Shown here: positions 1-11,524 of the stretch, piece after piece
Layout of the letters: each line of letters starts with the position of its first letter
How positions within the stretch are numbered: the first letter of the stretch is position 1
Origin: Stramonita haemastoma
Taxonomy: Eukaryota; Mollusca; Gastropoda; Neogastropoda; Muricidae
Assembly (NCBI GenBank): GCA_030674155.1
Contig: CM060344.1
Location: 32,057,278 to 32,121,277, forward strand
Length of the DNA: 64,000 nucleotides
Direction: 5' to 3'
The notes under the pieces: generated by a model
What the model was told of the DNA's origin: nothing
Database searches by the model: none
The model's input: only the letters and a program-made list of their open reading frames with translations
Made by a program: the position numbers and the translations under genes

Positions 1-133
1 TTATAAATTAAAGAAAAAAAATTAAAGAAAAAATATTTTTATTTTTTTTTAAAAATAACAACCACCAAAAAAAGTGTGGATAAAATTTCAGTGTTGGTCT
101 GTTTTTTCAGACAAGTCTCTTTCTTCTTTTAGC
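1..133 (+). promoter_or_regulatory. MED30: 5' flank or 5'UTR of MED30 with splice-acceptor-like sites
   Basis: This AT-rich lead-in contains pyrimidine-rich stretches ending in AG (a TTTCAG near 86-91 and a TTTTTTCAG near 102-110) just before the MED30 start codon at 134. One of them could be the acceptor of a 5'UTR intron, in which case the true promoter lies outside the window. No TATA box is apparent. The start codon context, AGCATGG, is favourable. Confidence 0.4.
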
Positions 134-433
134 ATGGCAGAACGACCGACAGGATCTCACGGCTACTCCCTCCAGTCCCAAAGTTCGGCGCCAGGAGCGC
201 TTCCAACCACTATACAGCAACAACCGACGCCTCCTGGCCAGCAACAGCAACAACAGCAACAGCAGCAGCAGTCGCAGCAGCAACATCCAGGCCCTCAGCA
301 ACAACCTCCGATGATGTCGCCGATGAAGGATGTGAATGCGGTGAATATCTGTCGTGTGGGGCAGGAGACGGTTCACGACATCGTCAGCAAGGCACAGGAG
401 ATTTTTCAGCTTCTGTCGCCTAAAGGAATCACT
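134..433 (+). CDS. MED30: MED30 coding exon 1
   Basis: This exon encodes residues 1-100, including the Gln-rich N-terminus and the first conserved helix. It ends in GGAATCACT with donor GTGAGT. The last 50 or so bases and the donor are copied about 247 bp downstream. Confidence 0.9.
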
Positions 434-504
434 GTGAGTAGAGTCTGTGTCAGTGTGTGTGAGTAGTGTGTGCAGGGGGTTGGGAGGGGGAGGTTGATGA
501 TGGA

Positions 505-574
<70 letters not shown>

Positions 575-864
575 AGGAGGTTGGGAGGGGGAGGTTGATA
601 ATGGAGGTGTGTGTGTGTGTGTACACGTCGTCAGCAAGGCCCAGGAGATTTTTCAGCTTCTGTCGCCTAAAGGAGGCACTGTGAGTAGAGTCTGTGTGTA
701 TAGTGTGTGTGGGTGTGTGTTTGGGGGGAGGGGAGGGGGTGAGAGAAAGGGGGAAGGGAGGGGGAGGTTGATAATGGAGGTGGGGGGTGTTTGTGTGTGT
801 ATCCTCTTCCTCCTCCTCCTCCTCCTCCTCCTCCTCCTCCTCCTCCTCCTCCTCCTCCTCCTCC

Positions 865-895
<31 letters not shown>

Positions 896-3800
896 TGCAT
901 AAGCACTTTGATTTCTTTTTGCAAGAAATAGCGATCACTATAACAACAACAACTGTTATTCTATTTATCATTATTTCTATCATATCTATCATCATCATCA
1001 TCATCATCGTCATCATTGTCGTTGTTATGATTTCAGTTGAACATGAACAGCACCCAGTACCTGGAGAAGAAAGCCAAGCTGGATGAGGCCCTGTCTCACG
1101 TCAGTGTTCAGTTCAGAAAACTGCACATCATCCACGACAAGGTGCTGGAGATCGCCAGCCAGACAGACAAACCCACGCCACAGGTAGTCTACTCACCCCA
1201 CCCAGGTGTAAAAGGGGGTACCAACCTTGTGTTGGGGGTTAACCCTGCGATAGACTGGCGTCCTATCCAGGGGGGAGTCTATGACTCTCAGTCGCTTAAC
1301 GCCACAGAAACTGGGATAAGCACTGGCCTGATGAGCCATAGGCTTGGGGCAGACTTTAACTTTAACTTAACAGGTAGTCTGGTGGTTACAACGTTGCACT
1401 GATGATCTACTGACGCGGGTTTGAATCCCGTTTTAGAGGATTTTTTTTCCCCTGGAGTGCCGATTCTACTTTGCTTGAAAGTTCTTTGGATGAGACTAGA
1501 TACTGAGGCCTCGTGTGCGAATGCATGTAGAATATCTTACACACACGTTAAAAGCCCTTTCCACCTTTGGAAGATTTGGCCTTTTCTTTTCTTTTCTTTT
1601 TTTTACCAGTAGCCGCTGCTGTAGTCTAGTGGTTAGGGCGTTGGACTCGTAATCTAAAGGTTGCGGGTTCGATCCCAGCTTTCGGCTATGGCGTTGTGCC
1701 CTTGGAAAAGGCACTTTACGGCTATTTTCTCACCCCACCCGGGTGTAATAGGGGTACCAACCTTGTGTTGGGGGTTAACCCTGCGACAGACTGGCGCCCT
1801 ATCCAGGGGGGAGCCTATGACTCTCAGTCGCTTAACGCCACAGAAACCGGGATAAGCACCGGCCTGATGAGCCTTAGGCTGGGGACAGACTTTAACTAAC
1901 TTTTAAAAGTAAAAGGTAAAGGTGGTTAGAACGTTGCGCTGATGATCTGCTGATGCGGGTTTGACACCCGTTTTAGAGGATTTATTTTTTTCGTGGAGTG
2001 CCGATTCCACTTTCCTTGAAAGTCCTTTGGATGAGACTAGATACTGAGGCCTTGTGTGCGAATGCATGTAGAATATCTTACACAGACATTGAAAGCCCTT
2101 TCCACCTTTGGAAGATTACACCTTTTCTTTTCTTTTTTTCTTTTTTTTACCATTAGGAATGGATGACAAAATGTGTGAAAAGGCATGCACACACAGGTGG
2201 GTCTCGTGTTTAGACACACACCCCCGAAGTCACGATGCGGCTACCTAAATGGCAAGGCGGTTGGGGAGGGGGGGTTGCATGAGCAAAAATTTCACTACTG
2301 GTGAACTTTTTAGCCAAGGAACCAAAAAAAAAAAAAAAAAAAAAAAAAGAATTTCTTACTTTTTAGATATATTACATGTGTATTACTACTACTAAATGAC
2401 TAGTTCACCTTGATGATGTGTGTTATGATATTGATATAATGGCATTATTTCTGCTGAATATGGACTGACATTTTTGGTAACCAAAAAAAGTTGTAATTGG
2501 TGTGCGTTCCCCAAGTTTTACACTTTGGGAGTCTGTCACCCAGAACGTGCACTCTGACTCATTCATCCATCCCACCTGGGAATAAATCACTGTGAGACTG
2601 TAAGTTCACACTGGATGAGAAGTTTGCGTGTATGACTGTTTTCAAAGTACCTTACCATATAGGCAGCCATACTCTGACTTCAGAGAATTTTTTCTCCTTT
2701 AAAGGAGAGTGCAGGCTGTTATTATAAGAGCTTGTCATGGCTGAAGGCAAATCTCAACACAACATTTTACAAGATAACAACATTCTTGCCATATAGGCTG
2801 CCATACTCCAGGGGATTTTTTCTCCTCTAAAGGAGATTCCATGTTGATATGTCAAGAAGAGCTTGTCATGGCTGAAGGCAAATCTCAACACATTATTTTA
2901 CAAGATAACAACATTTTAGTGTAGGCCTAGGCAATGAGCTGACGTCAATAACTGACACAGCTTTTGGCCTGGACAAGACCGAAAAATAAAAGATATAGTT
3001 GAATGGCTGATTGCTGATTTCATGTGTTTTTTTGTTGACAACAGCAACTGGTGCCCGAGGTGGGGGTGGAGGTGGAGCCCATTGTTCCCAATAGCAACGC
3101 CGAGTTCTACAGTATGGTGGTGGAGGAACATCGAGAAATTGTGGAGGTCTGTCTGTCTGAATGTCTCTCTTTCTGAATGTCTGTCTATCTGACTGACTGA
3201 CTGTATGTCTGGCTGTCTGTCGGTCCGTGTGTATGTGTGTCTGTCTGACTGTCTGTGTGTATGAAAGAATCTTTTTCTTCTCTACATATTGGAATGTTTC
3301 TTTCTGTGTAGAGTAAAATAATAAAAAAATTTAAAAAATAAAAAATTTTAAGCTTTTGTCTCGGAATAGAAGCAAAAGATTTAACCTCTTTACAGCGCTG
3401 TTGACGAACAGCGTTCATCATAGAAACCGTCACCAGCAATGCTCAGTTGACGATCGCTGTTCGTCATGATTCAATGCTCTCTCTGTTTCGTCCAGCATGT
3501 GCCTGAGCAAAATATGATAGCAGCAAAAGGGTTAAATTACCAGTGACTGAGGCTGTGCTGTAGCTGAGTGGTTAAGACCATTATTCTTCAATTCTGTGGG
3601 TCCATGAAATCCTGGGTTTCTGGGGTGCAGGAGAGTGCATCACGGTTACCTAGGTAAATTTTACATACGCGCACACGAAGCTTTATAAACATTCTCGTGG
3701 GAAAGGAGAAGCAGTGTTTGCTGTACCAGAACAATTTTCCAGAGTCCGTTCATGCCAGTTAGCCACATGACGGATCACTATAAACAAACCCTTCTCTGGT

Positions 3801-4723
3801 AGCGTTATCGCCGAAAAACCGGCTGACAGGACTGAAGGGGAGAGCACTGAGGCAGAAATTAAGGCTAGGGGAAGTAATTGTCAGCAGAAATTCAGCACTG
3901 TAATGGCATGTTTGATTCCCGGTCGAGGGGATTTTTCCTCTGGAGTTAACATCAGTGCTGACTCCACTCCCCCGAAAAGTCCTTCGGATGAGACTATAAA
4001 CCAAGGCCCCATGTGCAAACGCACGCAGAACATCTTGCGCACCTGTTAAATCCTGTTCCGCTTTTCGTAAGAGTAGGCCATCATGTGCCGGTGGGAACAA
4101 AGGATATTTACAAAACTGCATACACAGGGGGACTGTTTGTAAAAAAAGCATATGATTGCTTATTCCATTATCCTCGATATAAAAGAAAAATAATGAAATA
4201 ATAAAATAAAGAAATAAAAACACACACACACACATGCCTCCACATTGCACAAAATGGTACCTGGAGAGGCCTCCAAATTCCCTTTAAAATGCTAAAAATC
4301 GTTTTCTGCCCGCGGGGTTTTGCCCCTGCACCTCACCGGGGCCTAAGCGGCCCCTGGACCCTGGCTTACTTTCCTCTTTTATTTTTCTCTGCCAATTCTA
4401 TGCTCGGGTTAATGGATGGTATGTGGCGTGGTGTGATTGCAGCAAGTGAGGCTGAAGAACCAGCAGCTGAAGGAACTGATGAAAAATCAGAAAATAACAA
4501 ATAATAAAAAATAAATAAAATAACGAGTATCGTCAGCTGACGTCCTGTAGGCAGGAAAGGGGTTAATGGTATGTTGTGTGGTGTGGTGTGATTGCAGCAA
4601 GTTCGGCTGAAGAACCAGCAGCTGAAGGAACTGATCGACCAGATCCGAACCATCATCTGGGAAATCAACACCATGATCACCATGAGGAAGTCCAGATACC
4701 CACACTGGAGGGAGGAGAAATAA
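134..4723 (+). CDS. MED30: Mediator complex subunit 30 (four coding exons)
   Basis: MED30 is a metazoan Mediator subunit that bridges transcription factors and RNA polymerase II in the nucleus. Coding exons are 134-433, 1037-1183, 3045-3146 and 4598-4723. All have GT/AG borders and all junctions fall between codons, giving 224 residues (human about 178). Residues 1-65 are low complexity, with glutamine runs at about 28-30, 36-46 and 48-50 and proline around them. The conserved part begins near NICRVGQETVHDIV (71-84), continues through KAQEIFQLLSPKG (86-98), FRKLHIIHDKVLEI in exon 2 and EEHREIVE in exon 3, and ends with KNQQLKELIDQIRTIIWEIN in exon 4. The longer N-terminus explains the extra length. 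The start at 134 was chosen for its Kozak-like context; an in-frame upstream ATG at 74 lies before acceptor-like sites. No frameshift is seen. The family identification is firm. Confidence 0.93.
508..572 (+). repeat. (GT)n microsatellite in MED30 intron 1
   Basis: An almost uninterrupted GT dinucleotide run between two copies of the GGGAGGGGGAGGTTGAT motif. Confidence 0.95.
628..700 (+). pseudogene. Partial tandem copy of the end of MED30 exon 1 with its splice donor
   Basis: Positions 628-680 repeat 381-433 at an offset of 247 bp, and the donor GTGAGTAGAGTCTGTG is retained at 681. In the exon 1 frame the copy still reads VSKAQEIFQLLSPKG, then G-T instead of I-T. The flanking GGGAGGGGGAGGTTGAT motif occurs three times (about 481, 582 and 762), so the duplicated unit includes intron sequence. 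A usable acceptor is not evident: the nearest AG would give a 46-base exon that breaks the frame. It is probably a decoy donor. Confidence 0.75.
803..897 (+). repeat. (TCC)n followed by (ATC)n trinucleotide repeats
   Basis: Two adjoining trinucleotide arrays in MED30 intron 1. They produce long spurious open frames of poly-Ser, poly-Leu, poly-Glu or poly-Arg on both strands, none of which is a gene. Confidence 0.95.
1037..1183 (+). CDS. MED30: MED30 coding exon 2
   Basis: The acceptor TGATTTCAG precedes codons for 49 residues, beginning LNMNSTQYLEKKAKL and ending DKPTPQ. The donor is CAG/GTAGTC. Repeat sequence (SINE-B) begins within ten bases of this donor. Confidence 0.92.
1192..2153 (+). 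repeat. Tandem duplication of a SINE-B body plus SINE-A-like unit in MED30 intron 2
   Basis: Sequence 1192-1608 is repeated at 1729-2153 with an offset of about 537 bp. Each unit has a SINE-B body (CTCACCCCACCC to the GGCCTGATGAGCC tail), then a diverged tRNA-derived piece containing GGATGAGACTAGATACTGAGGC, then a T-rich end. The second unit is preceded by a complete SINE-B head at about 1612-1680. Both copies have diverged by scattered substitutions. Confidence 0.8.
1612..1905 (+). mobile_element. SINE-B, full length, tRNA-Thr-like head
   Basis: The head has an A box (TAGTCTAGTGGTTAGGG) and a B box (GGGTTCGATCCC). Between them is an anticodon-arm-like segment with loop CTCGTAA, i.e. CGT as for a threonine tRNA. 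The body contains GCCCTTGGAAAAGGCACTTT, and the tail is GGATAAGCACCGGCCTGATG followed by AGACTTTAAC. The same element recurs at about 7847, 17264, 19982, 20358 and 37866. Confidence 0.85.
2154..2654. other. MED30 intron 2, no recognisable feature
   Basis: Intronic sequence with a poly-A run at about 2323-2348. Beyond diverged repeat fragments I see no gene, structural RNA or intact element. Confidence 0.6.
2655..2925 (+). repeat. Two tandem units of a ~134 bp repeat
   Basis: Units start at CCATATAGGC (about 2655 and 2789). Each contains an AGGAGA-rich block, GAGCTTGTCATGGCTGAAGG, and a T/A-rich end. A third, diverged unit lies in MPV17 intron 2 near 20930-21060. Confidence 0.8.
3045..3146 (+). 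CDS. MED30: MED30 coding exon 3
   Basis: The acceptor GTTGACAACAG precedes 34 codons, QLVPEVGVEVEPIVP to EEHREIVE. The donor is GAG/GTCTGT. The Glu-rich segment before EEHREIVE corresponds to the variable linker of MED30 before the C-terminal helices. Confidence 0.9.
3385..3531. mobile_element. Short TTAA-flanked MITE-like element
   Basis: TTAA at 3381-3384 and 3532-3535 bracket 147 bp whose ends read CCTCTTTACAGC and, reversed, CCCTTTTGCTGC. It contains a repeated GTTGACGA/CGCTGTTCGTC theme. The weakly matching ends and the TTAA sites suggest a piggyBac-like or Kolobok-like miniature element. The call is tentative. Confidence 0.35.
3895..4215 (+). mobile_element. SINE-A copy, nearly complete, in MED30 intron 3
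   Basis: Begins in the tRNA-like B box (TTTGATTCCCGGTCGAGGGG), continues with GTTAACATCAGTGCTGACTC, GGATGAGACTATAAACC, and CCGCTTTTCGTAAGAGTAGG, and ends with TATCCTCGATATAAAAG and an A-rich tail. SINE-A is the most abundant repeat in the window. Confidence 0.85.
4443..4514 (+). other. MED30: Candidate alternative terminal exon: partial copy of MED30 exon 4
   Basis: A copy of the start of exon 4 lies 155 bp upstream of the real one and keeps the acceptor GTGTGATTGCAG. Spliced in phase from exon 3 it would encode QVRLKNQQLKEL, identical to the real exon, then a different tail of 11 residues (MKNQKITNNKK) and stop at 4512-4514. Over the shared 12 codons only two differ (GTT to GTG, CGG to AGG), both synonymous. 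Three AATAAA-type motifs overlap the stop at about 4503-4519. The copy would lack the conserved IRTIIWEIN helix. It may be an alternative 3' exon or just a decoy acceptor. Confidence 0.5.
4598..4723 (+). CDS. MED30: MED30 coding exon 4 (C-terminal)
   Basis: The acceptor GTGATTGCAG precedes 41 codons plus TAA at 4721-4723, encoding KNQQLKELIDQIRTIIWEIN and the end MRKSRYPHWREEK. This is the conserved C-terminal helix of the family. The stop is followed immediately by AGAG repeats. Confidence 0.93.
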   Translation, partial: QVRLKNQQLKELIDQIRTIIWEINTMITMRKSRYPHWREEK

Positions 4724-4767
4724 AGAGAGAGAGACAGAGTGAGAGAGAGTGAGACAGAGAGAGTGAC

Positions 4768-4799
<32 letters not shown>

Positions 4800-4965
4800 T
4801 GAGACACAGAGAGAGAGTGAGACACAGAGAGACACAGAGAGAGAGTGAGACACAGAGAGACAGAGAGAGAGGCAAGAGACAGAGACAGAGTGAGAGAGAG
4901 TGAGACAGAGAGAGTGACAGAGAGAGTGACAGAGAGAGAGAGGCAAGAGAGAGAGAGAGTGCAGA
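4724..4965 (+). repeat. AG-rich low-complexity tract after the MED30 stop
   Basis: Imperfect (AG)n with GACAGAG and GTGAGAC interruptions. It is probably part of the MED30 3'UTR. Open frames of Ser/Leu on the minus strand here are compositional. Confidence 0.85.
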
Positions 4966-4989
4966 TGGAGTGTGGATGATGGTAGTAGA

Positions 4990-5275
4990 GATTGATTTGA
5001 TTTATTCTTTTATAACGAGGATAATAGAATAAACGCTCTTGTGCTTTTTTACATCCAGTCCCTGTGTGTATGCAGTTTTGTAAATGTCATCTGTTCCCAC
5101 CGGCACACGATGGCCTACTCTTACAAAAAGCGGAACAGGATTTAACGTGTGTGCGCAAGATGTTCTGCGTTCGTTCGCACATGGGGCCTCGGTTTATAGT
5201 CTCATCCGAAGGACTTTTGGGGAGAGTGGAGTCAGCTCTGATATTAACTCCAGGAGAAAAATCTCCTGTGCAGAT
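4990..5275 (-). mobile_element. SINE-A copy in the MED30 3' flank
   Basis: Reverse orientation: starts with the tail (TTATTCTTTTATAACGAGGATAA) and ends in the body (GGAGAAAAATCTCC), without the tRNA head. An AATAAA at 5028-5033 lies inside it and could serve MED30 as a poly(A) signal. Confidence 0.8.
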
Positions 5276-5384
5276 GGAGTGTGGATGACTATAGTAGAGA
5301 TGACTGTGGTAGAGATAGGGTGTTGTGTGTAAGGTGTGTGTGTGTGAATACATGGAATTCCACTTCACAGCTTAGTCTTAAGTG

Positions 5385-5740
5385 ATTGACTGTGACCCGT
5401 TTGGGCCTCAAACTTTTACCCCCATCCATTAGACCATGAGGGGTAGTCTGGGTGCTAGTCTTTTGGATGAGACGATAAACCGAGGTCCTGTGTGTTACAT
5501 GTAATTATTTAATGCATGTAAAAGAACCCACGGCAACGAGAGGGTTGTCCCTGGCAAAATTCTGCAGAAAAAAGCCACTCTGATTGGGAAACAAATACAG
5601 CTGCAGACACAAAAAAAAAAGTAATGGGTGACGCTGCACATGTGGCGACACGCTCTCCCTGGGGAGAGCAGCCCGAATTTCACGCAGAGAAATCTGCTGT
5701 GACATAAAGTGGTATAAAAAAGACACTCTGACTAGGAGGC
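5385..5740 (+). mobile_element. Repeat family D copy
   Basis: Contains GGATGAGACGATAAACCGAG, AAAAGAACCCACGGCAACGA, GGCAAAATTCTG, GGGGAGAGCAGCCCGAATTT and CAGAGAAATCTGCTGTGA, ending in a TATAAA-rich tail. Related copies lie at about 7616-7755, 8228-8520 and 29575-29690. It shares its GGATGAGAC(T/G)ATAAACCGAGG block with SINE-A. Confidence 0.75.
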
Positions 5741-7269
5741 TTGACTTGCACAGTCCTTATGTGCTGCAGCCCTGGAGTCTAGTCGGCCTTTGGAGAACAT
5801 CTCTAACGCTGACTGTCCTTATGCCCTCTTGGACTAGAGAGAGTGGGGATGTGCTGTGGGCAAGGCATCTCCACTATAATCAAATTTCTGCCCAGTTTCA
5901 GAAACAGCAGCTGTCTCCTTTGCTGTTTTGGAGGTCATCGTCATAAAAGTGTGTGTGGTATGTGTGTGTGTGGTGGGGGGGGGGGGGGGGGGGAGTATTT
6001 GAGTGAGTGTGGAAAGGGGGTGTGTGTGTGTGTGTGTGTGTGAAGTCAAATCCAATTCAAGTCAAATTCTTTTATTTTGAGGATAATGAATAAGCACTCG
6101 TGTGCTTTTTTACTTCCAGTTAAGTTGTTAATTTGTAAAAAAGCAACAGATTTTCCTCTTAAGTGTTTGTGTGTGTGTGTATGTTCGGGTGGGGGATGGG
6201 CTGTATGAGTGTGTATGCACCCTTTTTCTGTAAGTTTTTTTGTTTTTGTTTTTTGTTGGTTTTTTTACTTTAGCTGGATCTTGTTGTTTTGGGAAGGGTT
6301 TTTTTTGTAATGTTTGTTATGGTTTGGTGTATTACAATCTGAAAATTCCATGTGCAGTCTTCAGTATTACAAAATAAAAAGAGGGGGGGGGGGGCATGGA
6401 CAGAAAAGTGTGGAGGGGGGGTAGCAGAGCTGACTTTTATTCCTCCCCCTCCCCTCCCCTGCCCCCCCCCCTACAACACACACACATACTTTTGTGGAAA
6501 GTGTTGCTTTTTACAAATTACATGAATGGATCTTGATAGCTTTTGGTGTGTGTTTTTTTTAAAAATTATTATTTAAATATTTTGTTTTGTTTTTTTCTCT
6601 GTACATGTATGGCAAAATAGCTTCTGTATGATATTTATTGTTTGTTCATATGTTGTGTGTGTGTGTGTGTTGTATGTGTGTGTGTGTGTAGTGTGTGTAT
6701 TTGGGTTGTAAACATAAATGTGTTGTTAGTGCTTAGGAATACTCACTGAATGAAATATTTTCATGTGTGTAAGTCAGAACCATCTTTTGCATGGAATGAA
6801 TTGTGTTGTAAATATTTTGTGGTATGCTGTATATATGTGCAACTGGTGCAGCTGAAATATTGATCAGCATATTGGCATACCAATGTATGCTGTTATGAGT
6901 GTTCATGAATGTAATACACACAAAAAAATAATGATAAAATCAAAAGATGCGAATCTTATTGAAAATTAAAGCATGTAATTTTGACATTGTGTCCTGTGGC
7001 ATTTTGTGTGTTGTTGTTTTTTCTCATTCCTCAAGTAGAGCTCAGTGGTTCAAAAAAAAAATTTTTAAAATAAAAACACCCAAAAAAAAGCAAAAAAACA
7101 AGAACAAAAAAGCTCTGCAGTTCATTATTCGTTAGATTTTTATATATAATGATAATAATAAATGGAATTTATATAGCGCTATATCTTGCAAAAACAAATC
7201 AAAGCGCTTGCATTCAACCAATTCTTGCGCATGCAGCCAGTAACAATTTAGATTTTTAACGAAGTCAAT

Positions 7270-7306
<37 letters not shown>

Positions 7307-7610
7307 CGATCTTTATCACCTCATCGTTTAGGTAGCTGCATTTTGACTTCAAGGATGAATTTGAAAATTGAACCTACCAATTTTGGCAGGCAGTCGAGAA
7401 GTAGGCTATCTCCCTACTCTTTCCGATTTTTAATTGCCAGGTGGCAGTCGCACACATGGCCTTGGTTTATAGTGTCATCCGAAGCACTTTGACATACAGT
7501 TTAATTTTTTTGTTGAAACTGGGAAGAAAGGGCAAGGCTGGGAACTGAACCCGGAACCTCATTGTTGACTTGTTTGCAAATTATATTTTTTAAAAACCAG
7601 CATGCACACA
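5741..7610. other. Intergenic sequence, possibly including the distal MED30 3'UTR
   Basis: T-rich sequence with G runs near 5974-5992 and 6384-6394, a SINE-A tail at about 6052-6130, GT repeats near 6656-6700 and CA repeats at 7269-7303. AATAAA at 6373-6378 is a candidate poly(A) signal. I see no coding sequence. Confidence 0.6.
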
Positions 7611-7615
7611 GTCGG

Positions 7616-7760
7616 GCATCCCTGAAGGGAAAAAAAAAAAAAAAATGGGTAGGCGCTGCACTTGTGGCAACACGCTCTCTCTCCCCGGGGAGAGCAGCCC
7701 AAATTTCATGCAGAGAAATTTGTGTTACATAAAGTGGTGTAAAATAAAATAAAATAGAAC
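7616..7760 (+). mobile_element. Family D fragment
   Basis: Carries the GGGAGAGCAGCCC, AAATTTCATGCAGAGAAATT and ATAAAGTGGTGTAAAAT blocks of family D after a poly-A run. Confidence 0.65.
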
Positions 7761-7846
7761 TGTCCTGCTTGCCTTCTTGTTGAGAGTCTTTTTATAAAAA
7801 AAAAAAAAAAATTTCTTGAGAGTCTTAATATAGGATTAAGTTAAAG

Positions 7847-8126
7847 TCTGTCCTGAGCCTAAGGCTCATCAGGCCGGTGCTTATCCCGGTTTCTGTGGCG
7901 TTAAGCGACTGAGAGTCATAGACTCCCCCCTGAATAGGACGCCAGTCTATCACAGGGTTAACCCCAACACAAGGTTGGTACCCCTTTTACACCTGGGTGG
8001 GATGAGAAAATAGCCATAAAGTGCCTTTTCCAAGGGCACAACACCATAGCCGAAAGCTGGGATCGAACACGCAACCTTCAGATTACGAGTCCAACGCCCT
8101 AACCACTAGACTATAGCGGCGGCTCT
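7847..8126 (-). mobile_element. SINE-B, full length
   Basis: Reverse copy: tail (CCTAAGGCTCATCAGGCCGG) first, then the CACCTGGGTGGGATGAG block, the B box (GGGATCGAACACGCAACC) and the A box (CCCTAACCACTAGACTA). Confidence 0.85.
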
Positions 8127-8227
8127 TAATAAAGGTAGGGGGTAGAAATATAACAAATCTGTGCCACGTTGATGATGCAACACTACTAGCCTACAACATC
8201 ATGAGCATGAAGAGAGTTTGTAATTTG

Positions 8228-8525
8228 TATACCACTTTTTAAGTCACAGCAGGTTTCTCTGCATGAAATTCGAGCTGCTCTCCCCCCCCCCCCCCCCCCC
8301 CCAGGTGGAGAAAGTGTCACCACAAGAGCAATGATACCCATTATTAAAAAAAAAATTCCTGTTTGTACATGTGTATTTGTTCCCTTTCAGAGTGGGTTTT
8401 TTTTTTTTCTACAGAATTTTGCCAGGGATACTCTCTTGTTGCTGTGTGTTCTTTTATGTGTGTTGCACACACACATGACATCAGTTTATTTTCTCATCTG
8501 AAAGAATAGCACCCAGACGGCCACA
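8228..8525 (-). mobile_element. Family D copy
   Basis: Reverse of family D: ATACCACTTTTTAAGTCACAG, TCTCTGCATGAAATTC, a C run of about 22 replacing the usual GGGGAGAGC block, then ACAGAATTTTGCCAGGG and TCATCTGAAAGAATAG. Confidence 0.7.
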
Positions 8526-8716
8526 CATGGTCTTAGTGGAGGGGGGGGGGAAAGTTTGGGGCACAAACAGGAATAAAACATACATTTCTTGCTTTCTAGG
8601 CAGGTGTGTTACCTCTAGACCACAGATCCAAGTTCTACACAGAGTAGATCTATTTCGTGTTATTTATTTCATCCTTTTATTTCAAGGATAATGGAATAAG
8701 CACTCATGTGCTCTTT

Positions 8717-10690
<1,974 letters not shown>

Positions 10691-10871
10691 TCTTTACATC
10701 CAGTCCCCATTTGTTATTGCGGTTTTGTAAATTTTGTCATGAAACATGAAGAAGAGTGGGTCTCCAGCTCAAAGTCAGAAAGACGAAAGTGCTGCATCTT
10801 GCTAGAAATAGCTGCCAAACAGATTTAAAAAAAAAAAAAAAATTTAATGAAAAAATAAGCTGATAAAACAA

Positions 10872-11445
10872 ATCATAAAATGAAGATTGACAAAACTTTT
10901 ATAGAAAATGTCAAATACTTCGAATATCTCGGCTTATCTAAAAACAAATGACGCATCATGTACCAAAGACCTAAAAACAAGAATAGGCACGGCTAAAAGC
11001 AGAATGATCCAACTAAACAACATCTGGAAAAATCACAGCATTCCTTTAGCAGCTGAAAATGAAAATATCAAAATGCCTAGTATGGGCTGTCATGCTATAT
11101 GGCTGTAAATCCTGAACACACAGAAATGATGATGAAAAAAAAGAATCAAAGCAGCTGAGATGTGGGGTTTTTTTTTTTGGGGGGGGTTATGGTTGCTCTT
11201 GGTCAGCTGGATGGATAGAAGAACAAAATTAATGAAAGCATGCTACACAAATCAGAAACAGCAAAAAATCTTCTAGTATCCGTAAATAAAAGTAAAGCAA
11301 AATATCCAGGCCATATGCCACAAAACCAAGAAACAGCGGCCCACAAAGACTATCGTTTAAAACAAGACCAAGGGAGAAAGATAAAATAAAGGTGGACCAC
11401 CACCAGCTTCTCTCACTGGTAACATCATTGAATCCAGCAGGCATG
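10872..11445 (+). pseudogene. LINE ORF2 C-terminal fragment, degenerate
   Basis: Conceptual translation gives VKYFEYLG, then CTKDLKTRIGTAKSRM, LNNIWKNHSIPLA and AVMLYGCKSWT, which is the region after the reverse-transcriptase domain in many animal non-LTR elements (FKYLG, TRIGMAKSAM, ALYGCESWTL). The frame is broken several times, and the part after 11190 (SWMDRRT-like) is shifted. The clade (CR1, RTE or Jockey type) cannot be settled here. Confidence 0.65.
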
Positions 11446-11524
11446 AAAATCCATGAAGTCAGCAGGCCAGCAAAGACGAATCTAATGGAGAAAAATAATC
11501 CTTAGTGTTTATTTATTTATTTTT

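Noticed and set aside
450..1086. Open frames with poly-Glu, poly-Asp, poly-Ser or poly-Met in MED30 intron 1
   Set aside because: Compositional effect of the TCC, ATC and GT arrays between two well-supported MED30 exons.
2655..2925. CRISPR-like regular repeats
   Set aside because: Only two long tandem units without short unique spacers, in an animal intron. No CRISPR array or cas-like gene exists in the window.
3545..3640. tRNA-like sequence (GTAGCTGAGTGGTTAAGACC)
   Set aside because: An A-box-like start without a convincing B box or acceptor stem. Most likely an old SINE head, and too weak to list.
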